Below are positions 40,092 through 48,313 of a DNA stretch of 64,000 nucleotides, one piece after another; position 1 is the stretch's first letter; each line of letters begins with the position of its first letter. The DNA is from Hafnia alvei (GTDB lineage Bacteria > Pseudomonadota > Gammaproteobacteria > Enterobacterales > Enterobacteriaceae): the NCBI RefSeq assembly GCF_034424155.1, contig NZ_CP139992.1, forward strand, positions 558,001 through 622,000. Reading direction: 5' to 3'. A program made the translations under genes and the position numbers. The notes beneath the pieces are model-generated. The model searched no databases. It had not been told where the DNA came from and saw only the letters and a list, made by a program, of their open reading frames with translations.

Positions 40092-40892
40092 TTAAGCCGC
40101 AACGGCTTCGGTTTCAGTGGTTGATACGTTGACGCGGTTTACGCCGCGATAGAGATGTTCAATTTGCTCGCGTGCTAAATGCGCGCTCTCACCATCGTAG
40201 AAAACATGTCCCTGACGCAGCGCTATGACGCGTTGGCAATAGCGCAGGGCGTAATCCACCTGATGCAGAGTGACCACCACGGTGATGCCGTCTTTTTGAT
40301 TAATATCGAGCAGGGTTTCCATCACGATGCGGGCGGACTCAGGATCCAGTGACGCAATGGGTTCATCGGCGAGAATAACTTTGGCTTTTTGCATCAGCGC
40401 ACGCGCAATGGCAACACGCTGCTGCTGGCCACCGGAAAGCGTGGATACACGCTGGTGGGCGAAGGAGGCCATGCTCACGCGAGTGAGAGCCTGCATGGCC
40501 TGCTGTTTTTGTTCTTGAGTGAACCAACCGCAACAGGTGCGCCAAAATGGCGTTGCGCCTAGCGCACCAATCAGCACATTTTCGAGAACCGTCAGGCGAT
40601 TCACTAAATTGAATTGCTGAAAGATATAGCCAATATCGCTGCGGCTACGGCGAATATCTGCCGCGAGACGTCCCTGCTTTTGAATGGTGCGGCCTAATAA
40701 TTCGATATGGGAGTCATCATGGCGGTCGCCGGTGATAAGTCCGCTTAGATGGCGAAGCAGCGTGGATTTTCCTGAGCCAGAAGGGCCGAGCAAGGCCACC
40801 ATCTGTCCTTGTTGAACTTCCATGCCAACGCTGTGCAGCGCCTGCTGACCGGCGAATGTTTTACTGAGGTTGGTAACTCGAATAATCGACAT
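40092..40892 (-). CDS. phnC: phosphonate ABC transporter ATPase PhnC
   Basis: A 266-residue ABC ATPase with Walker [10 protein letters not shown] near 35, signature [15 protein letters not shown] near 155 and Walker B VILADEP. It energises PhnDE uptake. First gene of the operon, with a candidate Pho box about 100 bases upstream. Confidence 0.96.
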   Translation of the reverse strand: MSIIRVTNLSKTFAGQQALHSVGMEVQQGQMVALLGPSGSGKSTLLRHLSGLITGDRHDDSHIELLGRTIQKQGRLAADIRRSRSDIGYIFQQFNLVNRLTVLENVLIGALGATPFWRTCCGWFTQEQKQQAMQALTRVSMASFAHQRVSTLSGGQQQRVAIARALMQKAKVILADEPIASLDPESARIVMETLLDINQKDGITVVVTLHQVDYALRYCQRVIALRQGHVFYDGESAHLAREQIEHLYRGVNRVNVSTTETEAVAA

Positions 40893-41206
40893 GGCGTAAC
40901 CCTCTTTAGTGAGGTGGTCAAATTAAGTTGCGCTCATGGTGCCGATTGAAAATGACAAAATGGTTATTTATATGTTGCAGAAATATGAATAGTTGAAGGC
41001 GTTAGGATGACAGCCATATAGAGAAGGGATACAAAGCAGATTGAAAAAATTGTGTCGTTGAGCCGCGCTGAGCGGTGCATTCTGGACAGCGTATTGCCTG
41101 CTCGTTGGCTTTAAGGGGAAATGGATAACATCGAAGGTATCCGTAGGATCACGGGTGCCTTCGGTGATTGTGCCGCATGCTTTTGATGAGCGGCTGAATG
41201 ATGCGC
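40893..41206. other. spacer between phnC and nrdG
   Basis: This 314-base region holds the phn promoter (candidate Pho box listed separately) and the 3' end of the nrdDG transcript. A weak bulged hairpin lies at about 41132-41163 (CGAAGG...CCTTCG) without a T-run. I see no gene. Confidence 0.5.
40992..41013 (-). promoter_or_regulatory. candidate Pho box of the phn operon
   Basis: On the minus strand CTGTCATCCTA (perfect 7-base half-site CTGTCAT plus spacer) is followed by a degenerate second half ACGCCTTCAAC. A -10-like CATATT lies about a dozen bases downstream. One perfect and one poor half makes this plausible, not certain. phn expression is PhoB-dependent in E. coli. Confidence 0.4.
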
Positions 41207-41671
41207 TCAGCGCAGCTTGTGAATAACCTGATTCGCACTGCCGCGCCAGATGAGCATCGGATCCTTGAGATCTTGCACAAATTTTCCGTCGATGAGTACG
41301 TTGATTAAATCCACCACTTCACGCTGTGCATCGCTCAGTTCGTCAAGCTTATAGCCTGTCCAAACCCAGATATCCTTGCCTTCACATTCCGCATGCACGC
41401 GTTGTACGAGCTTTAGAATAAACGGCACATTTTGCGGATGCAGTGGATCGCCACCGGAAAGAGATAAACCCTGACGTGGGATGCGCGTGTCATTCAGATC
41501 GCCAATGATCTGATCTTCCATTTCTTGCGTAAACGGCATGCCGGAATTCAGGCGCCATGTGCTTTTGTTATAGCAACCGGGGCATTCATGCACACAACCG
41601 GCAACGAATAACGTGCAGCGCGTACCCGGCCCGTTGACGACGTCTACGGGGTAATATTGATGGAAATTCAT
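41207..41671 (-). CDS. nrdG: anaerobic ribonucleotide reductase-activating protein NrdG
   Basis: A 154-residue radical SAM activase that generates the glycyl radical on NrdD. The cluster motif C-X3-C-X2-C appears as CVHECPGC near 26-33, with the SLSGGDPLHPQN segment after it. It lies 148 bases downstream of nrdD, and a palindromic repeat element fills that gap. Confidence 0.97.
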   Translation of the reverse strand: MNFHQYYPVDVVNGPGTRCTLFVAGCVHECPGCYNKSTWRLNSGMPFTQEMEDQIIGDLNDTRIPRQGLSLSGGDPLHPQNVPFILKLVQRVHAECEGKDIWVWTGYKLDELSDAQREVVDLINVLIDGKFVQDLKDPMLIWRGSANQVIHKLR

Positions 41672-41700
41672 ATCTGCTTATCTATAAAAAATGCGGAGGT

Positions 41701-41808
41701 AAGCCCCTCCCAGCCTCCCCCCTTGGAAGGGGGAGGAGCGGATCGCGTTTTTATCCATCCGCTCCGAACGGTTCCCACCCCTGCTAAGGGGAGGGCTAGG
41801 GTGGGGTC
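41701..41808. repeat. 108-bp palindromic repeat element in the nrdD-nrdG gap
   Basis: Three nested palindromes make up the element. The left unit has CCTCCCCC / GGGGGAGG. The centre has GGAGCGGAT (41735-41743) pairing with ATCCGCTCC (41757-41765). The right unit has CCCACCCC...GGGTGGGG. The outer ends are imperfect inverted copies of each other (AGCCCCTCCCAGCC against GACCCCACCCTAGCC reversed). It resembles a REP/BIME-type doublet. A related single unit lies at 57055-57103. Confidence 0.75.
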
Positions 41809-41819
41809 ATTCGTTGTAT

Positions 41820-43958
41820 TTAACCAATCTGCCCGTTGTTCAAATGCTTAACGCGGCGTTTAACTTCTTCTTGCTTACCGGCGTTAAACGGACGAGCATC
41901 AGGGCTACCCAGATAGCCACAGACGCGGCGGATCACGGAGACCTTAGCCGAATCGTGATTACCACATTTCGGGCAGGTAAAGCCTTTGCTGGTACACTCA
42001 AACTCCCCGGTGAAACCGCACTCGTAGCACTCATCAATTGGCGTATTTGTGCCGTAGTAAGGGACACGGCTATAGCTATAATCCCAGACGTCTTCCAGCG
42101 CTTTCAGGTTGTGCTGTAAGTTTGGATATTCGCCGTAGCAAATGAAGCCGCCGCTCGCCAATGGCGGGTATGGCGCTTCGAAATCCAGCTTGTCGTATGG
42201 GTTAACTTTTTTCTCAACGTCCAAGTGGAAGCTGTTGGTGTAATAACCTTTATCGGTCACGCCCGGTACAACGCCAAATTCAGCGGTATCTAAGCGGCAG
42301 AAGCGGTCACACAGGTTTTCGCTTGGCGTGCTGTATAAGCTGAAGCCGTAGCCGGTTTCTTCTTTCCAGCTGTCGGTTGCCTGCTGTAAACGTGCAACAA
42401 TCGCTACGGCTTTCGCGCGCAGGGTTTCATCGTCGAAGACGTGAGTTTGGTTGCCAAACAGCGCATTCATCGTTTCATGAATACCGATATAGCCCAGTGA
42501 AATTGACGCACGGCCATTTTTGAAAATATCAGCAATATTGTCGTCGGCTTTCAGGCGAACACCACATGCACCTTCCATATAGAGGATAGGTGCAACGCGT
42601 GCTTTGATACCTTCCAGACGAGCAATACGCGTCATCAATGCTTTCTTAGAAAGCTCTAAACGTTCGTCCAGTAATTTCCAAAATGCAGCTTCGTCACCTT
42701 TAGCTTCTAAAGCGATACGCGGCAGGTTTAGGCTAATGACGCCGAGGTTGTTACGCCCTTCGTGGATCATCTCACCATTTTCTTCATACACACCTAAGAA
42801 GCTACGGCAGCCCATTGGTGTTTTGAACGAGCCGGTAACCTTAACCACTTGATCATAGTTAAGAATATCTGGGTACATACGCTTGCTGGCACACTCTAGC
42901 GCCAACTGTTTGATATCGTAGTTAGCGTCGCCAAACTTGTGGTTCAGGCCATCGCGAATGGCGAAGACCAGTTTAGGGAATACGGCAGTTTTACGGTTTT
43001 TACCTAAGCCTGCGATACGGTTTTTCAGGATAGATTGCTGGATAAGACGAGACTCCCAGCTGGTTCCCAAGCCAAAGCCGAAGGTGACAAACGGGGTTTG
43101 ACCGTTAGCGGTATGCAGCGTGTTGACTTCGTATTCCAAAGATTGGAAGGCGTCGTAGCACTCTTTTTCGGTGCGCGTTTTTGCATAGCCTTCTGCGTCT
43201 GGAATATTCCATTCTTCAGCGGTCTTACGGTGTTTTTCGAAGCTTGCAGTCACAAACGGTGCCAGAACTTCGTCAATACGATTTATCGTGGTGCCGCCAT
43301 AAATATGGCTGGCGACCTGAGCGATAATCTGCGCGGTCACGGCGGTTGCGGTTGAGATAGATTTAGGACGCTCAATTTCTGCGTTACCCATCTTGAAGCC
43401 GTTAGTCAGCATGCCTTTAAGGTCAATCAGCATGCAGTTAAACATTGGGAAGAACGGAGAGTAATCCAGATCGTGGTAGTGAATTTCACCGCGCTCATGC
43501 GCAAGCACCACGTCGCGCGGCAGAATGTGCTGCGTCGCGTAGTGTTTTGCCACGATACCCGCCAACAGATCGCGCTGGGTTGGGATGACTTTACTGTCTT
43601 TGTTAGCGTTTTCGTTCAGCAAAGCGGCATTGCTTTGCTCAACCAGGCCACGGATTTCCTGATTAAGACGGCCACGTTGTTCACGAGATACGTCACGGTC
43701 GTGACGATACTCAATGTATGCACGCGCAAGCTGCTTATAGTTGCCTGCCATCAGCTGGTTTTCTACTGCGTTTTGAATCACATGGATATCAACACGCTCG
43801 AGATCGGCCATCTGCATAGCGACTACGCGGGCGACGGTTGCACAATAATCAGTATCATCAACGCCTGCCGCTCGGGCAGCACGCACCACAGCTTCCTTGA
43901 TTCGCTGTTCGTCAAATGGTACCTGACAACCGTCCCGTTTAATCACTATTGGTTTCAC
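41820..43958 (-). CDS. nrdD: anaerobic ribonucleoside-triphosphate reductase NrdD
   Basis: A 712-residue class III enzyme that makes dNTPs without oxygen. The N-terminal ATP-cone spans about 1-90. The active-site region includes CYECG and CPKCG zinc cysteines near 644-665, and the glycyl radical is Gly681 in RRVCGYLGSPDARPF. I place the start at GTG 43958, seven bases after AAGGAG, which gives exactly the E. coli length. The open frame from GTG 44000 would add 14 residues without a ribosome site. Confidence 0.96.
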   Translation of the reverse strand: MKPIVIKRDGCQVPFDEQRIKEAVVRAARAAGVDDTDYCATVARVVAMQMADLERVDIHVIQNAVENQLMAGNYKQLARAYIEYRHDRDVSREQRGRLNQEIRGLVEQSNAALLNENANKDSKVIPTQRDLLAGIVAKHYATQHILPRDVVLAHERGEIHYHDLDYSPFFPMFNCMLIDLKGMLTNGFKMGNAEIERPKSISTATAVTAQIIAQVASHIYGGTTINRIDEVLAPFVTASFEKHRKTAEEWNIPDAEGYAKTRTEKECYDAFQSLEYEVNTLHTANGQTPFVTFGFGLGTSWESRLIQQSILKNRIAGLGKNRKTAVFPKLVFAIRDGLNHKFGDANYDIKQLALECASKRMYPDILNYDQVVKVTGSFKTPMGCRSFLGVYEENGEMIHEGRNNLGVISLNLPRIALEAKGDEAAFWKLLDERLELSKKALMTRIARLEGIKARVAPILYMEGACGVRLKADDNIADIFKNGRASISLGYIGIHETMNALFGNQTHVFDDETLRAKAVAIVARLQQATDSWKEETGYGFSLYSTPSENLCDRFCRLDTAEFGVVPGVTDKGYYTNSFHLDVEKKVNPYDKLDFEAPYPPLASGGFICYGEYPNLQHNLKALEDVWDYSYSRVPYYGTNTPIDECYECGFTGEFECTSKGFTCPKCGNHDSAKVSVIRRVCGYLGSPDARPFNAGKQEEVKRRVKHLNNGQIG

Positions 43959-43986
43959 CGCGTCGCTCCTTTTCCCTTTTTGTGTG

Positions 43987-43995
43987 TTATCCACA
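43987..43995 (+). promoter_or_regulatory. DnaA box sequence (TTATCCACA)
   Basis: This is a perfect 9-bp consensus DnaA box, about 30 bp upstream of the chosen nrdD start. A second one in opposite orientation follows at 44043-44051. Confidence 0.5.
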
Positions 43996-44042
43996 GCCAC
44001 AATCCGCGTGCCATAAGGCTTGACGCAGTCTTGTGGATGTTT

Positions 44043-44051
44043 TGTGGATAA
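44043..44051 (-). promoter_or_regulatory. second DnaA box sequence (TTATCCACA on minus strand)
   Basis: This is a perfect match on the minus strand. A one-mismatch copy (ACATCCACA) lies between the two at 44032-44040. It abuts the first NrdR-like box. Confidence 0.5.
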
Positions 44052-44099
44052 CTACTACATATGGGTATGTTCTAAAGTGAGACACACTATATATGGTAT
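44052..44099. promoter_or_regulatory. paired NrdR-like boxes upstream of nrdD
   Basis: ACACTATATATGGTAT (44084-44099) closely matches the NrdR consensus (ACACTATATATTGTGT-like). A weaker copy with core ACTACATATGG lies at 44052-44067, exactly 32 bp away. That is about three helical turns, the spacing typical of NrdR pairs. NrdR represses ribonucleotide reductase genes when dATP is plentiful. Confidence 0.6.
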
Positions 44100-44113
44100 T
44101 TGATTTGAGTTAA
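44100..44113. promoter_or_regulatory. FNR-like site upstream of nrdD
   Basis: TTGAT-TTGA-GTTAA has one perfect FNR half-site and one poor one. It adjoins the NrdR-like boxes. E. coli nrdDG is FNR-activated, so a role is plausible but the match is weak. Confidence 0.3.
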
Positions 44114-44310
44114 AGCGCAGTAGTTTGACATAGCGCAAAGATTTTTATTTTCGGTAGAAACGTTATACAAACCGAGAGCGAGGTCGTTTTTCTTAATGCA
44201 ACAAGAGTTGTTTGCAGGCGGTGAGGGGATGGTTAATGGAGTGTAGTCAGGGAGAGAATACGTGAATAACCTATTCATAAATGATACGAGTAGTGAGGAA
44301 TCTGTAGCGG

Positions 44311-44883
44311 TTATTTGAAAATAAATTGGTAATCAACAATATAACTGCCTACGTGATTCACTCGTGCAGTAACCCACACCGCATCCATTCCTTGCTGCCG
44401 TTTATTACCGATTTTCAGCTCTTCTTTTGAAGAACAAAGCTCGATCCAGCGTGAAGTAGAAATGTCTTTCAGCCATACGCCAGCCTCGCAGCGATATCTT
44501 CCCCTGTAAGGGCCTGGAATCGAAACATCATAATCGCTGGTATAGGAAATTGTTTTATCAGGAAATAGATAAACGTAAGCATCAAACGCATTCAGCGATA
44601 AGGTTAGCCCTACTAACCCGCCAGCGATAAACATACTTGAGATAAAAATACAGTCATTTCTGGTACGAGGTGCAGACGCTAGTCTCGCGGCGCTGATAGC
44701 CGCTGTTGTAGCCATAATGCCTATGATAATTAAAGATAGTTTAGTTTCAGAATTTGGTTTTATAAGGATGGTGTTGTTTGAAATTCTGGATACCCATGAG
44801 ATATAAAAAATAAATAAAATGAAGAAGATGATAGAAATAATAAGTTTATAGTCTTTCTTGATGCATCTGTTTTTATTATTCAT
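44311..44883 (-). CDS. unrecognised membrane protein with C-terminal extracytoplasmic domain
   Basis: I do not recognise this 190-residue protein. It starts with a basic tail, then has three hydrophobic segments (about 14-30, 46-64 and 72-90). A polar C-terminal half of about 95 residues follows, with two cysteines (YRCEAGVW and WIELCSS) that could form a disulfide. The start at 44883 follows AAGGA; a GTG at 44910 would add nine residues. The gene is AT-richer than nrdD and has no co-directional partner. Secreted-toxin immunity and envelope stress are possible themes but nothing proves either. Confidence 0.65.
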   Translation of the reverse strand: MNNKNRCIKKDYKLIISIIFFILFIFYISWVSRISNNTILIKPNSETKLSLIIIGIMATTAAISAARLASAPRTRNDCIFISSMFIAGGLVGLTLSLNAFDAYVYLFPDKTISYTSDYDVSIPGPYRGRYRCEAGVWLKDISTSRWIELCSSKEELKIGNKRQQGMDAVWVTARVNHVGSYIVDYQFIFK

Positions 44884-45084
44884 ATCATTATCCTTATGAT
44901 GATTCTCCACTGCTAAGAATCAGATATTAGCGGTAAGTTTGGCATATTATTCAGATAACAATCGGAATAACCAGAGACTCTAATGACATGAATTATTAAG
45001 TTTATCTTAATTTCTCATTATGTTGATTTGTACTTAATACATCAGCGACGATGAAATACTCATTGATGGAACAGCAGAATTGAG

Positions 45085-45663
45085 ATGCGTTTTTTTAGAC
45101 TGCTAGAACAATTTGATGCAACCCTAGCGCGGAGTTATGAAGTTTGGGGGCATTGGTTTTGGCGTGTCCTGTGGATTTTAGTTGTCCCTCTTCCAGTCGT
45201 TTATGTGCTGTGGGTAATCTTATGGATCGGTTTTACCGAGATCACAGTCGATATTCAAAACAACACTGATGTGGATCGACCATTAGTTAAAGTGAATGTA
45301 ATTGATTCATCGGGTAAGGATATGCAATCAATGGGCGCTTGTTGTTATTGGGATAAACAAAGGCTCGTCGAGGTTAATTGGGTTTTTGGTGTGTATCAAG
45401 ATCAGCGGGTTCAGGGAATTAAAGAAGAAATTCGACATAAAACAGTATTATTGCCAGAACGTAAACTGGGAGCAGTGTATTTGCATGTTCTTTTGCTGCC
45501 AAACGATGAAGTGAAAATTTGGTGGGGGCCAGAAAATAATTTTTCCCAATTATCTTGGAATAGTTCTAGTCGCTCCAGTAAAAAGCACTGGTGGTCATCG
45601 CGACATTACTGGGGAGGGAGTATCTGGAAACACACGCGGTGGCGACGAAATTCCCTCTTTTAA
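45085..45663 (+). CDS. unrecognised single-pass membrane protein
   Basis: A 192-residue protein with one strong membrane segment (about 24-50: FWRVLWILVV then WVILWIGF). An outer domain of about 100 residues follows, containing SMGACCYWDKQRLVEVNW. The basic Ser/Trp/Arg/His-rich tail is about 40 residues. The central part is vaguely like DUF3304-type proteins; that is an impression only. The stop codon lies in the loop of an 11-bp hairpin. The ribosome site is poor. Confidence 0.6.
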   Translation: MRFFRLLEQFDATLARSYEVWGHWFWRVLWILVVPLPVVYVLWVILWIGFTEITVDIQNNTDVDRPLVKVNVIDSSGKDMQSMGACCYWDKQRLVEVNWVFGVYQDQRVQGIKEEIRHKTVLLPERKLGAVYLHVLLLPNDEVKIWWGPENNFSQLSWNSSSRSSKKHWWSSRHYWGGSIWKHTRWRRNSLF

Positions 45664-45676
45664 CCAAGAGGGAATT
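45649..45676. terminator. hairpin between the unrecognised plus-strand gene and yhaK
   Basis: AATTCCCTCTT and AAGAGGGAATT form a perfect 11-bp stem. The loop TTAACC contains the stop codon of the preceding gene. It can terminate both converging genes. Confidence 0.65.
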
Positions 45677-45681
45677 CAAAA

Positions 45682-46374
45682 TCACACCGGCAAATCAATC
45701 ACCAGCGCGCGCAGCGGTGTGACGGCGGTGAGGGTTAGGCTTTCTTCATCATTGATAAAGGCACCGTCGCCGCAGGCCAACAGCTCGGCGCTATCCTGGG
45801 TTTTGTAGCTTCCGTGGATCGACTGCACGTAGGCGCGCGATCCGTGTAAATGTAACGTGTGCTGCTCACCCGGTTTAAGATCCAAATGATGGATCCACAC
45901 CTGCTGGCGCAGTTGTAGGCTGCCGTTGTCGCCTTCGGGCGAAGCGAGCAAGCGATAAGGCTCTTCCACCAGCGTGAGGCGCTGGATCTCGTCGTTTTCC
46001 CTTTCTGGGCAGACGTTTAGCCATAGCTGCATGCGGGTAAGCGGTTTATCACTATTGAGATTATGTTCGCTGTAGCTGATGTTTCCCTGCGTGGCGAGTA
46101 ACACCACATCGCCAGTATGGGCTTGTGTATAGCTGCCTTCGCTGTCGCGATACTCCACGTCACCATCAAGAATAATGTTCAATACGTCGACGCGCGGGAA
46201 GGTGCGTGGCTGTAATGACGCTCCGGGTGCCAGTACGTCCTGATTGAGAACGCGCAGTGACGCATATCCCATCAGCTTAGGGTCAAAATAGTGGCCGAAG
46301 GAGAATGTATAGCGGGACTTGAGCCAACCATAGTCAGCGTGTCCGCAGTTTTGGGCTTTTCGTTGTGTAATCAT
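45682..46374 (-). CDS. yhaK: pirin-like bicupin YhaK
   Basis: A 230-residue redox-sensitive pirin-family protein. Characteristic segments are ADYGWLKSRYTFSFGHYFDP near the N-terminus, ILDGDVEYRDSEG and LRQQVWIHHLDL. The start at ATG 46374 matches the E. coli N-terminus; a TTG at 46383 would add three residues. It is divergent from yhaJ, the LysR-type gene that most likely controls it. Confidence 0.93.
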   Translation of the reverse strand: MITQRKAQNCGHADYGWLKSRYTFSFGHYFDPKLMGYASLRVLNQDVLAPGASLQPRTFPRVDVLNIILDGDVEYRDSEGSYTQAHTGDVVLLATQGNISYSEHNLNSDKPLTRMQLWLNVCPERENDEIQRLTLVEEPYRLLASPEGDNGSLQLRQQVWIHHLDLKPGEQHTLHLHGSRAYVQSIHGSYKTQDSAELLACGDGAFINDEESLTLTAVTPLRALVIDLPV

Positions 46375-46484
46375 GGCGCTCAAGGCTCTTAATAATCGAT
46401 ATAACCATGGTAAGCGTCTGGACGTGAGATTGTTAGCCAGTTAATCTGGTCGCCATATTCAAATTTCCTGAATAGAAGGATGCT

Positions 46485-47381
46485 ATGAGTAAAGATCGCG
46501 CGCTGACATTGGAAGCATTGCGGGTCATGGACGCCATCGATCGTCGTGGAAGTTTTGCAGCGGCGGCAGACGAATTAGGCCGAGTGCCTTCAGCTTTAAG
46601 CTACACCATGCAAAAGCTGGAAGAAGAGCTGGATGTGGTGTTGTTTGACCGTTCTGGTCATCGTACGAAATTTACCAATGTGGGACGTATGTTGCTCGAA
46701 CGTGGGCGCATTCTTCTTGAAGCGGCCGACAAGCTGACGACAGACGCGGAAGCGCTGTCGCGCGGTTGGGAAACGCACATTACGGTGGTATGCGAAGCCT
46801 TGGTACCTGCCACGCAGCTTTTCCCGCTGGTGGATAAGCTTTCGAAAAAAGCCAATACGCAATTGTCTCTCATGACCGAAGTTTTAGCGGGGGCATGGGA
46901 ACGTCTTGAGCAAGGGCGTGCGGATATAGTGATTGCACCCGATATGCATTTTCGCTCTTCGTCCGAGATCAACGTGCGTAAGCTCTATAAGGTGATGAGC
47001 GTTTATGTTGCCGCTCCTGATCATCCCATTCATTTAGAACCTGAGCCTTTATCCGACGCCGTTCGGGTGAAATATCGTGGCATCGCCGTGGCGGATACCG
47101 CACGTGAGCGGCCCGTGTTGACGGTTCAACTGCTTGATAAGCAACAGCGTTTGACCGTGAGCACCATTGCGGATAAACGTCAGGCGCTTATCGATGGGTT
47201 GGGCGTTGCGACTATGCCTTATCCGCTGGTCGAACAGGATATTGCCGAAGGTCGCCTGCGGGTGGTGAGCGCCGAATACAGTCATGAAACCGATATTATT
47301 ATGGCGTGGCGTCGCGACAGCATGGGCGAGGCAAAATCTTGGCTTCTGCGCGAGATCCCTAAGCTGTTTATGAACCGCTGA
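46485..47381 (+). CDS. yhaJ: LysR-family transcriptional regulator YhaJ
   Basis: A 298-residue LysR regulator. The N-terminal winged HTH is at about 8-65 (GSFAAAADELGRVPSALSYT), and the effector domain runs from about 95. It is nearly identical to E. coli YhaJ, which activates yhaK/yqjF-type genes and responds to aromatic compounds such as dinitrotoluene products. The 110-base gap to yhaK is the shared promoter. Confidence 0.95.
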   Translation: MSKDRALTLEALRVMDAIDRRGSFAAAADELGRVPSALSYTMQKLEEELDVVLFDRSGHRTKFTNVGRMLLERGRILLEAADKLTTDAEALSRGWETHITVVCEALVPATQLFPLVDKLSKKANTQLSLMTEVLAGAWERLEQGRADIVIAPDMHFRSSSEINVRKLYKVMSVYVAAPDHPIHLEPEPLSDAVRVKYRGIAVADTARERPVLTVQLLDKQQRLTVSTIADKRQALIDGLGVATMPYPLVEQDIAEGRLRVVSAEYSHETDIIMAWRRDSMGEAKSWLLREIPKLFMNR

Positions 47382-47409
47382 TCCTTCAGCGATTTTTTGA
47401 GGAGTGAGC

Positions 47410-48261
47410 ATGGATCGTCGCCGTGCGCTATGGCTGATGCACGGGGCTACCGTGCTATTTGGCATTTCAGGTATCTTTGGCAAACTCATTGCCAGCAGTG
47501 CCGCCGTCTTGGTTTTTGGCCGTGCGATTTTCGCGCTAGCGGCCATGTCGCTGTTATTGATAAAACTAAAACGCCTACCGTGGCGTGAGCTTGATGCTCG
47601 CGGCGTGGGGCGTTTGTGCGCCTGTGGCGCGCTGCTGTGCGCGCACTGGGTGACGTTTTTCATCGCGGTGAAAGTGGGTGGGGTTGCGGTCGGTACGCTA
47701 GGTTTTGCCTGTTTCCCCGCCTTTGTGGCGATTCTGGAAGGGCTGCTGTATCGAGAGAAGCTGTCGTCGGCGGAATATGTGTTAATTCTGCTGGTGACTA
47801 TAGGACTGGTATTGGTGACGCCGAGCTTCAACTTCGAGAACAGCGCAACGGAAGGGCTGCTGTGGGGCATTTTATCCGGCCTAATATATGCAATTCTGGC
47901 GTTAGCGAATCGGCATTCGGCGTCCAGCGTGAACGGCACTCAGGTCTGCTGGTGGCAAAACCTTGCCGTTATCGTGCTGTTGTTTCCGTTTACCTATCAT
48001 GAACTGCCGCTGGTCAGTGCGATGGACTGGATGTGGATTGCCTGCTTGGGGCTGATTTGCACGGGATTAGCATACAGTTTGTTTATCAGTAGTTTACAAG
48101 CGCTGAAAGCGCGTATTGCCGCGATGATTATTGCGCTAGAACCGGTGTACGCCATTCTGATTGCATGGGCGTTGTTCCATGAGGTACCAAGCCTGAGAAT
48201 GGTTTCAGGTGGCTTGCTGATTATCTTTGCGGTGGCTTGGTCTGCAAGGCGCAGAAGTTAA
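47410..48261 (+). CDS. EamA/DMT-family transporter
   Basis: A 283-residue protein with ten hydrophobic segments arranged as two EamA repeats (about 7-135 and 147-280). Family motifs include HGATVLFGISGIFGKL and ALEPVYAILIAWALFHEVPS. It is a probable drug/metabolite exporter with unknown substrate. ATG 47410 follows GAGGAG, 28 bases after yhaJ, so the two are probably co-transcribed. An aromatic-compound link through YhaJ is inference. Confidence 0.85.
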   Translation: MDRRRALWLMHGATVLFGISGIFGKLIASSAAVLVFGRAIFALAAMSLLLIKLKRLPWRELDARGVGRLCACGALLCAHWVTFFIAVKVGGVAVGTLGFACFPAFVAILEGLLYREKLSSAEYVLILLVTIGLVLVTPSFNFENSATEGLLWGILSGLIYAILALANRHSASSVNGTQVCWWQNLAVIVLLFPFTYHELPLVSAMDWMWIACLGLICTGLAYSLFISSLQALKARIAAMIIALEPVYAILIAWALFHEVPSLRMVSGGLLIIFAVAWSARRRS

Positions 48262-48271
48262 CGGCTCTAAG

Positions 48272-48302
48272 CAAAAAAATGCCCCAGAAAATCCGGGGCA
48301 TT
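48272..48302 (-). terminator. alx terminator
   Basis: On the minus strand AATGCCCC and GGGGCATT pair around an 8-base loop, followed by a run of seven T. It lies just after the alx stop and also faces the converging exporter gene. Confidence 0.85.
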
Positions 48303-48313
48303 CCGTTTAACGG

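Noticed and set aside
44087-44278. A 63-codon minus-strand frame upstream of nrdD
   Set aside because: It overlaps the NrdR/FNR-type control region and has no ribosome site or family likeness.
47049-47939. A 296-codon minus-strand frame across the yhaJ-exporter junction
   Set aside because: It spans two well-supported plus-strand genes in antisense and has no recognisable domain.
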